NCBI GenBank assembly: GCA_900542385.1 | Contig: UQNP01000102.1 | Span: forward strand, 1-6,830 | Source: an uncultured Eubacterium sp. | Lineage (GTDB): Bacteria > Bacillota > Clostridia > Peptostreptococcales > Anaerovoracaceae | Reading direction: 5' to 3' | Length of the DNA: 6,830 nucleotides | Shown: in pieces, positions 1 to 5,647 of the stretch | Layout: each line of letters opens with the position of its first letter | Position numbering within the stretch: position 1 is the stretch's first letter | Made by a program: the position numbers and the translations under genes | Notes under the pieces: model-generated | Databases searched by the model: none | Told to the model about the DNA's origin: nothing | Seen by the model: only the letters and a program-made list of their open reading frames with translations

Positions 1-31
1 TAATATGCATATTTTCAACATCTATTCAGTT

Positions 32-60
32 TTGCCATAAAGTTTTTTCTCTGATATAAT
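32..60 (+). promoter_or_regulatory. Probable sigma-A promoter for the split exporter operon
   Basis: A -35 box TTGCCA (32-37) lies exactly 17 nt before a perfect -10 box TATAAT (55-60). A TG one base before the -10 box (52-53) makes it an extended -10 promoter. Transcription would begin near position 67, giving a leader of about 134 nt before the ATG at 201. The match is seen directly in the sequence; activity is inferred. Confidence 0.72.
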
Positions 61-66
61 AATATA

Positions 67-200
67 AAAATTCGTACATAAATTATACCTGTACACAGGC
101 TGACAATCCCGCAAACATCATCAAATACAGCAGATCACATATATTTCGAATATATTTTTCATATACTCTCAGATATCCACCTCAACGAAAGGGGCTATAA
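67..200 (+). other. AT-rich leader with two small dyads and the SD of the first exporter gene
   Basis: This is the presumed 5' untranslated region of the exporter operon. It holds a short inverted repeat CCTGT-AC-ACAGG (88-99) and a second AT-rich one ATATATT-TCG-AATATAT (139-155), either of which could be an operator or a weak RNA hairpin. A purine-rich ribosome binding site AAAGGGG (188-194) sits 6 nt before the ATG at 201. I recognise no known riboswitch fold. Bases 1-31 upstream of the promoter show nothing I can assign. Confidence 0.35.
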
Positions 201-986
201 ATGGTAGATATTTTCCAGAAAAAAGTTCTGATGCTGGCGTGCTACGCCGGAGAAATAATGATGAAAAACGGCGCGGAAATATACCGTGTAGAAGACACTA
301 TCATACGCATATGCAAAGCATGCCGCATGGATAATACCGAAGTTTTCGCCACCCCTACGGGGATCTTCATTTCCCTCGACAAAGGCGGCAAAGACGACGA
401 TCCCCTCACATATATAAAAAGAATAAAAGGGATCGACACTAATTTAGAAAAAATATCGATGATAAATCGTTTTTCACGGGAGTTCACTACTACTGATCTG
501 TCCGTCGAAGATGGCATGAAAAGACTTGAAGAAATAGACAACGCAAAACCGTATCCTTATTTTATGAGACTTATCGGCGCCGCCATGATCGCCGCGTTTT
601 TCTGTCTCATATTCGGAGGATCAGCCGTAGACTTTTTCTCAGCCTTCATAACCGGTATGATAGCCTATATGTTTTCAGGCTTCCTTCAAAAATATGAAAC
701 TAACTTTTTTATAAGAGGTTTCTGTTCCTGCGCTCTGGCAACATTCATAGCGATGACCATATCTTCATCGGTAGACTCCGCTTCATATGAGCCGATAATC
801 ATAGGCTCTATAATGATATTCGTTCCCGGAGTTGCGATCACCAATTCCATAAGGGACTTCCTTTCCGGCGACATGCTGTCGGGAGTTGCCCGTATGACGG
901 AGGCCGTACTGATCGCCGTCTCTTTAGCGGCGGGAACAGGTCTTATACTCAATCTCTGGTCTGTGATAGGAGGTCTCTTCGTATGA
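201..986 (+). CDS. Threonine/serine exporter family protein, N-terminal (YjjP/ThrE-N) half
   Basis: This 261-residue protein is the larger half of a split ThrE-type exporter. Family knowledge: single-chain ThrE of Corynebacterium exports threonine and serine, and the split YjjP/YjjB pair of E. coli has been linked to succinate export. The actual substrate here is unknown. Residues 1-115 are a cytoplasmic domain with the family signatures GAEIYRVED (24-32) and TPTGIFIS (51-58). Residues from about 122 to 261 hold roughly five hydrophobic segments, including the conserved stretch PGVAITNSIRDFLSGD (209-224) followed by an EA pair (234-235). The ATG is supported by AAAGGGG 6 nt upstream. The stop overlaps the start of the next gene by 4 nt (ATGA), so the halves are translationally coupled and probably form one membrane complex. 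Confidence 0.9.
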   Translation: MVDIFQKKVLMLACYAGEIMMKNGAEIYRVEDTIIRICKACRMDNTEVFATPTGIFISLDKGGKDDDPLTYIKRIKGIDTNLEKISMINRFSREFTTTDLSVEDGMKRLEEIDNAKPYPYFMRLIGAAMIAAFFCLIFGGSAVDFFSAFITGMIAYMFSGFLQKYETNFFIRGFCSCALATFIAMTISSSVDSASYEPIIIGSIMIFVPGVAITNSIRDFLSGDMLSGVARMTEAVLIAVSLAAGTGLILNLWSVIGGLFV

Positions 987-1444
987 ACGATCTGATACTT
1001 CAGCTGATATACGCATTGTTCGCCACATGCGGATTTTCCATACTTTTCAAGGTGCCTGCGAAACAGATACCATTCTGCATGATTACCGGCGCTTTAAGCT
1101 GGGGATGCTACCAGTTCAGCATATATTACGAAATGTCCCCTGTAATGTCCTGCTTCCTGGCTTCATGCTTCGTAGGTGTTTTGAGTGAAATCTTCGCAAG
1201 GTTTCGAAAGGAAGCTTCCACTGTATTCACTATACCCGGCATCATATGCCTGGTTCCCGGATCGAACATATACTATACGATGGCAGCGATACTTGAGCAG
1301 AATTTCAATCAGGCCGCTTCAGTGGGAACGGAGACCCTCATGATGGCAGGCGCCATAGCAGCAGGACTTCTGATAGTAGGCTCTCTGATAAGAATCCTGC
1401 GCTCCGTTATCAGGCGAACGGTGAATCTTAAAGAAAAACTGTAA
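983..1444 (+). CDS. Threonine/serine exporter family protein, C-terminal (YjjB/ThrE-C) half
   Basis: This 153-residue membrane protein is the small partner of the upstream YjjP-like gene and corresponds to the C-terminal domain of full-length ThrE. It consists of about four or five hydrophobic segments and carries the family signature PGIICLVPG (85-93) followed by a short loop and a further helix. It ends in a basic tail (about 139-153, with several Arg and Lys) that should face the cytoplasm. The length is normal for YjjB-like proteins. The ATG overlaps the previous stop codon, and a strong AGGAGG (968-973) lies 9 nt upstream, inside the preceding gene. Both halves are probably needed for transport. 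Threonine, serine or a dicarboxylate are the plausible substrates; sequence alone does not decide. Confidence 0.9.
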   Translation: MNDLILQLIYALFATCGFSILFKVPAKQIPFCMITGALSWGCYQFSIYYEMSPVMSCFLASCFVGVLSEIFARFRKEASTVFTIPGIICLVPGSNIYYTMAAILEQNFNQAASVGTETLMMAGAIAAGLLIVGSLIRILRSVIRRTVNLKEKL

Positions 1445-1451
1445 AAAATCA

Positions 1452-1469
1452 TGCTGCGTCCGGGCAGCA
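1452..1469. repeat. Perfect 6-bp hairpin just after the exporter operon
   Basis: TGCTGC (1452-1457) and GCAGCA (1464-1469) are perfect inverted repeats around a 6-nt loop. On the minus strand the stem is followed after a short TGA spacer by six Ts (1443-1448), so it could be a second, weak terminator for transcripts running through the mrp end. On the plus strand no T tract follows, so it would not end the exporter operon by itself. Confidence 0.45.
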
Positions 1470-1478
1470 ACAAAAACT

Positions 1479-1574
1479 AAAAAACCGCCGATATCGGACG
1501 CATATGAGATGACCCAAAAAGTCCAACTTTTTGGGATCGGCTCAATATACGCTTCCCCGTCGGCGGTATTTTTT
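1479..1574. terminator. Bidirectional terminator with nested hairpins between convergent genes
   Basis: ACCGCCGA (1484-1491) pairs perfectly with TCGGCGGT (1560-1567). An A tract (1479-1484) flanks the left arm and a T tract (1569-1574) the right arm, so both strands read as stem plus U run. Minus-strand RNA gives TCGGCGG followed directly by six Us, and plus-strand RNA gives TCGGCGGUA and six Us. The 68-nt interior holds a second perfect hairpin, CCCAAAAAG (1513-1521) with CTTTTTGGG (1527-1535) around a 5-nt loop. The element serves the exporter operon from the left and mrp from the right. Confidence 0.75.
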
Positions 1575-1594
1575 ACTTTATTTTTTTGTTTCTT

Positions 1595-2452
1595 CTATTT
1601 CATTTCTTCCAGCTTCTTGGCTGCTTTTTCCAGCCAGTCACCCTCGAAGGATTCTATCATTCCCTGGTCGCACAGGGAGGCTAACTGCGGATTTATAGGC
1701 AGTCTGCCGAGCACTTCAAGATCATGCTCCTCAGCGATCTTATCTATGTTGCTGTCACCGAATATCTTTATTTCCTTACCGCAGTCCGGACATTTGAAAT
1801 AGGACATGTTCTCCACTATTCCAAGTACCGGTATATCCATCATTTCTGCCATCTTCACAGCCTTTGCAACTATCATTGAAACCAGTTCCTGCGGTGAAGT
1901 AACTACGATTATGCCGTCAACAGGCAGCGACTGGAACACCGTAAGCGGTACATCGCCTGTGCCCGGAGGCATATCTACGAACAGATAATCCACTTCTCCC
2001 CACAGCACATCCGTCCAGAACTGTTTTACTGCGCCTGCTATTACAGGGCCTCTCCAGATAACAGGATCCGTATCGTTTTCGAGCAGGTTGTTCACAGACA
2101 TAGTTCCTATATCCGTTTTTGTCCTTACAGGAAATATGCCGAGATCGTTTGCGGAAGCTTTTTCAGTTATTCCGAAAGCCTTCGGAATAGACGGACCTGT
2201 AACATCCGCGTCCAGTATCGAAGTTTTGTATCCGAGCCTTTTCATAGTTACCGCCATGAGTGAAGTAACCATGGATTTGCCTACTCCGCCTTTGCCGCTC
2301 ACTACTGCAATGACTTTCTTTATATCGTTAAAATCATTTGTTTTTTCTATCATATCCTGCGGCTGGCTGCTGCAGTTTCCAGCGTGAGCACAGGTGCTGC
2401 AATTGGAATCACAACTTTCAGGCGTCTGGTTTACCTTATCCTTTTCTTCCAT
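1595..2452 (-). CDS. mrp: Mrp/NBP35 family Fe-S cluster carrier ATPase
   Basis: This 285-residue P-loop ATPase belongs to the Mrp/ApbC/NBP35 branch of the MinD-like family. Members bind a [4Fe-4S] cluster and deliver it to apo-proteins in the cytoplasm. Residues 53-60 are the deviant Walker A motif GKGGVGKS. DADVTGPS (81-88) and VDMPPGTGD (159-167) are the switch and Walker B regions. CPDC (221-224) supplies the CxxC that holds the cluster, bridging two subunits in studied members. The N-terminal 30 residues add four cysteines (14, 18, 21, 27; spacing C-x3-C-x2-C-x5-C), recalling the N-terminal ferredoxin-like motif of NBP35. The ATG is set by TGAGGT 6 nt upstream. The gene follows a hydrogenase and flavoprotein on the same strand but has its own promoter, so its link with them is plausible, not proven. 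Confidence 0.93.
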   Translation of the reverse strand: MEEKDKVNQTPESCDSNCSTCAHAGNCSSQPQDMIEKTNDFNDIKKVIAVVSGKGGVGKSMVTSLMAVTMKRLGYKTSILDADVTGPSIPKAFGITEKASANDLGIFPVRTKTDIGTMSVNNLLENDTDPVIWRGPVIAGAVKQFWTDVLWGEVDYLFVDMPPGTGDVPLTVFQSLPVDGIIVVTSPQELVSMIVAKAVKMAEMMDIPVLGIVENMSYFKCPDCGKEIKIFGDSNIDKIAEEHDLEVLGRLPINPQLASLCDQGMIESFEGDWLEKAAKKLEEMK

Positions 2453-2482
2453 TTTAATACCTCATTTCGTAATATTTTATCA

Positions 2483-2523
2483 TATAATATTTATATTATA
2501 CTCGTTTGAGGTAATTAAAACAA
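2483..2523 (-). promoter_or_regulatory. Probable promoter of mrp with an overlapping AT dyad
   Basis: On the minus strand TTGTTT (2518-2523) lies 17 nt from a perfect TATAAT (2495-2500), giving a start near 2488 and a leader of about 36 nt. A perfect 8-bp inverted repeat with a 2-nt centre (2483-2490 with 2493-2500) covers the -10 box and start site. This could be an operator, although AT-rich DNA makes such dyads by chance. The 106-nt gap (2453-2558) shows no GC-rich terminator, so readthrough from the flavoprotein gene is also possible. Confidence 0.6.
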
Positions 2524-2558
2524 GTTCATATGATATGTGTCGTAAATTAGTCCCAGCG

Positions 2559-3875
2559 TCATATAAGCCTGTCGCTGTATATATCTTCAAGTCCGTATCT
2601 TCTGACTCTCGCCCTTATGGCATCTTTGTCTGTAGTGTAATATCCCTTCTCCTTCATACGTTCAAAATATTCCGCTCCTGAAAAGGTATATCTCGTCATG
2701 AGGCCGTCTTCGGATCTCAGATTTTCGTTGGCATAAGATATCAGATCCCCTATGGCGAGACCTGCCGGAAGCTTAAGCAGTTTCATCCCCGCCGCATATC
2801 TGACCGCATTATGACCCGCCAGACTGCCTGTAGATATCGCTTCCGTATGCCCTACGAACAAGCCTGATTTCTCTCCTCCGCAAAAGAGATTTGCAACATT
2901 TTTTACCTTCATATGATCATCTCTTTCTGCGACTGAAAGATATCTCACCGAATTACCTTTTCCTCCTGCATACGGGTCTGCATATCTCGCATTTTCAAAA
3001 CCTGGGATCTGCCGCAGTGTTTCCAGATCAAAATAAGGAGTCATTATTTTCGCATACCCTGTGTCCAGCAGCACTATATTTTCTGCAAATTCATCAAGCG
3101 CGTACTGCCTGCATACCTTCAGATCGAGTTTTTCTTTTTTCACCGCTTTCCGAGGAAGAGGCACGACTGCCACCCCCTTATCGTCAAGCTGTTTTTGCAG
3201 TTCTTCGGATAGGGAACGTTTTTCCAGCTTCCCGCTTCCGCTGAAAGCTCCAAAGGAGCCGTCCTTTCTCTTACCCATGATATCACGGCTCCCGGCCTTT
3301 TCACTGATGCTGACCCTCGGTCCGAAAGCCGGGCACCTCAGGATACACATACAGCACCCGTTGCCGTATGTAAGGCAGTTGCCCATAGGCCCTGTGGAGC
3401 CGGTGGTTTCCACGAACACATCGCCTTCTATCTCGCCGCCGCCTGCGAGAAGCAGTTTTTCGATGACAGCTTCGTCCGCATACTCATGATCCTTTTTATC
3501 TCCCTGCTCCTTCAAAACAACATCGACAGCCCTGGTCATAAATCTGATCTCGATCCCCATCTTATAGAGAAGTCTCCTGACTTCAGGCTCCACTTTCAGT
3601 ACATCATACAGGCTGGCATGGCTGTGTCCGGGAAAATCTATACCTTTATGCCTTGAGCACCTGTCGGTTATTTCAAACAGTTCTCCGGCGCCAAGCGCTA
3701 TATTTTCCTCAGCAGCAGTGAATCTCCCGTTGTTCCTCATGATTCCGCCTACATTGCCTAACCCGAGCAGCAGATCTGTTTTTTCCAGCAAAGTGACTTC
3801 CGCTCCCGCCTTTCGCGCCGAGATCGCCGCGGCGCAGCCGGACCAGCCTCCGCCTGTTATAACAACTTTATACAC
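2559..3875 (-). CDS. FAD-dependent oxidoreductase with a cysteine cluster, next to hydrogenase
   Basis: This 438-residue flavoprotein is of the broad FAD-dependent oxidoreductase type that shares folds with GidA/TrmFO and HdrA-like proteins. GGGWSG (8-13) is the dinucleotide-binding loop, and E31 at the end of the second strand should contact the FAD ribose. CGGEKSGLFVGHTEA (332-346) followed by GSLAGHNA (350-357) is the C-terminal FAD-contact segment. Between them lies C-x6-CC-x-C-x3-C (167, 174, 175, 177, 181), preceded by TGSTGPMGN; it could bind an Fe-S cluster or provide a redox disulfide. No signal peptide or membrane segment is seen. The start codon is GTG, fixed by AGGAGG 7 nt upstream. 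The TrmFO tRNA-methylation role is unlikely because the hallmark N-terminal segment is absent. The substrate is unknown. The position 67 nt behind the hydrogenase suggests electron exchange with that system. Confidence 0.85.
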   Translation of the reverse strand: MYKVVITGGGWSGCAAAISARKAGAEVTLLEKTDLLLGLGNVGGIMRNNGRFTAAEENIALGAGELFEITDRCSRHKGIDFPGHSHASLYDVLKVEPEVRRLLYKMGIEIRFMTRAVDVVLKEQGDKKDHEYADEAVIEKLLLAGGGEIEGDVFVETTGSTGPMGNCLTYGNGCCMCILRCPAFGPRVSISEKAGSRDIMGKRKDGSFGAFSGSGKLEKRSLSEELQKQLDDKGVAVVPLPRKAVKKEKLDLKVCRQYALDEFAENIVLLDTGYAKIMTPYFDLETLRQIPGFENARYADPYAGGKGNSVRYLSVAERDDHMKVKNVANLFCGGEKSGLFVGHTEAISTGSLAGHNAVRYAAGMKLLKLPAGLAIGDLISYANENLRSEDGLMTRYTFSGAEYFERMKEKGYYTTDKDAIRARVRRYGLEDIYSDRLI

Positions 3876-3922
3876 AAAAATCCCTCCTAACTGTATCCTT
3901 ATTAGGATATGTCAAGGAGGGA
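3876..3922 (-). promoter_or_regulatory. Hairpin masking the SD of the flavoprotein gene, followed by five Us
   Basis: In the 67-nt gap after the hydrogenase stop codon, TCCCTCCT and AGGAGGGA (3915-3922 and 3881-3888) form a perfect 8-bp outer stem on the minus-strand RNA. A second 6-bp stem TATCCT/AGGATA (3904-3909 and 3894-3899) lies inside it. The right outer arm is the Shine-Dalgarno sequence of the GTG start at 3875, and five Us (3876-3880) separate it from the start. The element could hide the ribosome site, act as a weak attenuator or terminator, or stabilise the upstream mRNA end. The pairing is seen; the function is inferred. Confidence 0.65.
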
Positions 3923-3942
3923 TATACCGTTCTTGCCCTAAA

Positions 3943-5376
3943 TTATCTGTTCAGCGCTTTTTCCACGACTGTCTTCATTTCAGTGTTTGACGCACGCTTA
4001 CCGTAATTGTCGATCTCTTTTCTGTCTGCCATACCATGGTTGATACATGCGGCGCCGCCTATACAGCCTTCTTCACAGACCATTCCTTCTATGAAATTGT
4101 TAGGCAGCACTCCCTTTGCGGCGCGTGACAAAGCCGATTTACATTTATCTATACCGGCACAGGACAGCGGATCGAATTTGAAATCTTCAGCTCCCTGTTC
4201 CTTTACCGCCTCTGCAACAGCTTCGGTTATACCTCCGCTTCTTGCAAAAACACGTCCGTAATAGGTGGCGCTGTCAAGCTCAGTATCAGGAAGCCCTGTC
4301 ACATCTATATCTTTGCTGTCTATCATAGCCTGAAGCTCTTCAAAGGTCATGACATAGTCTACATACTTATGGACTCTTTCATCCTTTACTTCACTTTTTT
4401 TGGCGGTACACGGTCCTATGAACACTACCTTAGCGTTGGGATCGCGCTCCTTTATGAATTTTCCCGTTTCAGCCATAGGTGAAAGATTTTCGGAAATATT
4501 TTCTGCAAGCGTCGGGAACTTGATCTTTATATATTTTACAAAGGCAGGACAGCATGAGGATGTTAAAAATCCTTTTTCTCTGAGCTCCCGGGCTTCTTTG
4601 TATGCAACTATATCTGCTCCGAAAGCAACTTCTTCAACGCCGTAAAATCCCAGTTCTTTAATGGCAGATATTATCTGCCCCTGTCTCGCATATCTGAACT
4701 GACCTGCGATAGCCGGCGCAACTATAGCGTAGACCTTATATTTCTCGTTGTTGTCGCTTGCCATTATCGTCTTTATTATATCCGTTATGCTGGATATATC
4801 CAAGGTAGCGCCAAAAGGACACTGATACACGCACGCTCCGCAGGCTATGCACTTTTCTTCATCTATCGTCGCTACTCCGTCTCCGGCCATATGTATGGCA
4901 TTTACCTTGCACGCCTTTTCACACGGACGCTTGATATTTGCGATAGCATTGTACGGACACGCTTTGGCGCATTTGCCGCATTCGACACACTTGCTCTTAT
5001 CTATATGCGCTTTCTGCTCATTGTCTATGGTGATAGCATCAAGACGGCATGAATCAACGCATCTGTGCGCCACACATCCTCTGCAAAGATCCGTCACCAC
5101 ATGACCTGCCTCAGGACATTCGTCACAGGCTATATCTATTACCTGTATTACATTTGAGTCATCTTTATTACCGCCTAAAGCTATCCTTATCCTCTCTGCG
5201 ACTATGGCTCTGTCCTTGTATATGCAGCAGCTCATCGTCGGCTCGCCCTTTTTAACTATTTCGTTAGCTATATCGTTGAACACGGAAAAGGCATCATTAC
5301 CTTTCCATGTCTGACGCGACAGCTCTGTAAGTACCTTATACTTAATTTCCTGAACATGCGTATCAAAAATCCTCAT
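3943..5376 (-). CDS. Monomeric [FeFe]-hydrogenase, group B type
   Basis: This cytoplasmic enzyme of 477 residues catalyses reversible proton reduction to H2, exchanging electrons with ferredoxin-like carriers. The N-terminal third binds Fe-S clusters: C-x2-C-x4-C-x3-C (98-110), two standard C-x2-C-x2-C-x3-C motifs (130-140 and 176-186) and an extra CxxxC (152, 156). The H-cluster domain follows. Motif L1 is TSSCCPAF (272-279) with proton-relay C275 and ligand C276. L2 is GPCTAKKSE (321-329) with ligand C323. L3 is EGMVCEEGCIGG (430-441) with ligands C434 and C438. The SSCCP form and the GPC and GGAA variants, rather than TSCCP, MPC and GGGQP, fit group B, whose physiological role is poorly known. 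The ATG at 5376 has GGAG 11 nt upstream. A TTG at 5385 would add three residues, but its GGAG is only 2 nt away. It heads the hydrogenase-flavoprotein pair. Confidence 0.94.
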   Translation of the reverse strand: MRIFDTHVQEIKYKVLTELSRQTWKGNDAFSVFNDIANEIVKKGEPTMSCCIYKDRAIVAERIRIALGGNKDDSNVIQVIDIACDECPEAGHVVTDLCRGCVAHRCVDSCRLDAITIDNEQKAHIDKSKCVECGKCAKACPYNAIANIKRPCEKACKVNAIHMAGDGVATIDEEKCIACGACVYQCPFGATLDISSITDIIKTIMASDNNEKYKVYAIVAPAIAGQFRYARQGQIISAIKELGFYGVEEVAFGADIVAYKEARELREKGFLTSSCCPAFVKYIKIKFPTLAENISENLSPMAETGKFIKERDPNAKVVFIGPCTAKKSEVKDERVHKYVDYVMTFEELQAMIDSKDIDVTGLPDTELDSATYYGRVFARSGGITEAVAEAVKEQGAEDFKFDPLSCAGIDKCKSALSRAAKGVLPNNFIEGMVCEEGCIGGAACINHGMADRKEIDNYGKRASNTEMKTVVEKALNR

Positions 5377-5427
5377 ATTCTGCAATTCTCCATAAATCCA
5401 TAAGCTCTTATCTTCTCAACCCTTCAT

Positions 5428-5456
5428 ATCATAAAGCATTCCAACATAAAAGTAAA
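5428..5456 (-). promoter_or_regulatory. Candidate promoter of the hydrogenase gene
   Basis: On the minus strand TTTACT (5451-5456, four of six consensus bases) lies 17 nt from TATGAT (5428-5433, five of six). The start would fall near 5421, about 45 nt before the ATG. A weaker alternative further upstream (TTGATA with a 19-nt gap to TATATT, near 5473-5503) cannot be excluded. A terminator just upstream at 5515-5562 supports an independent transcription start in this gap. Confidence 0.5.
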
Positions 5457-5514
5457 TATTTATCGCAAATATGTAATATACGCCGAATATTCAGAAATCT
5501 ATCAATAAAAGTAT

Positions 5515-5562
5515 GAAGAAAACGGCAGCCGCTCCATGTTTATTCAGGAAAACGACTGCCGT
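5515..5562 (-). terminator. Intrinsic terminator of the symporter-amidase operon
   Basis: On the minus strand ACGGCAG (5556-5562) pairs with CTGCCGT (5522-5528), and the RNA continues with UUUCUUC. The 27-nt interior can extend the stem imperfectly through a TCG/CGG step and a CC/GG step. It lies about 85 nt beyond the amidase stop codon and just before the probable hydrogenase promoter, the expected place for an operon end. Confidence 0.7.
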
Positions 5563-5577
5563 ATCTTTATCCACTGA

Positions 5578-5614
5578 TTTTTATCGATAACCAGTTTTTA
5601 TCGATATATCGATA
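5578..5614. repeat. Cluster of three TATCGATA palindromes
   Basis: The 8-bp palindrome TATCGATA occurs three times: 5582-5589, 5599-5606 and 5607-5614. The first two are preceded by four Ts, giving a direct repeat TTTTTATCGATA with a 17-nt period (5578-5589 and 5595-5606). The last two abut and form a 16-bp perfect palindrome (5599-5614). The cluster lies between the amidase stop codon and its terminator, in the transcribed 3' region. It resembles a protein-binding array more than an RNA hairpin series, but no regulator is known to me. Confidence 0.55.
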
Positions 5615-5647
5615 TATAGTATGTTTCGTATGACTGCTTCTTATCGC

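Noticed and set aside
2520..2558. Possible terminator after the flavoprotein gene
   Set aside because: Only weak AT-rich self-complementarity (CATAT/ATATG) and no GC stem followed by a T tract on the minus strand.
3061..3489. Long open frame on the plus strand opposite the flavoprotein gene
   Set aside because: Low-complexity serine- and proline-rich translation typical of an antisense shadow, with no ribosome binding site. The minus-strand gene has clear motifs.
3910..3915. TTGACA on the minus strand, a perfect -35 box before the flavoprotein gene
   Set aside because: At a 16-18 nt spacing there is no acceptable -10 box (AGTTAG at 17 nt). The sequence is better explained as part of the hairpin that masks the SD.
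5377..5385. TTG start of the hydrogenase nine bases upstream of the chosen ATG
   Set aside because: Its GGAG is only 2 nt away, too close for normal initiation. The ATG at 5376 is favoured, though the 11-nt spacing is a little long and the TTG is not fully excluded.
5567..5575. DnaA-box-like TTATCCACT near the AT-rich repeats
   Set aside because: A single 8-of-9 match without further boxes, and no dnaA, dnaN or other origin genes nearby. It is probably chance.
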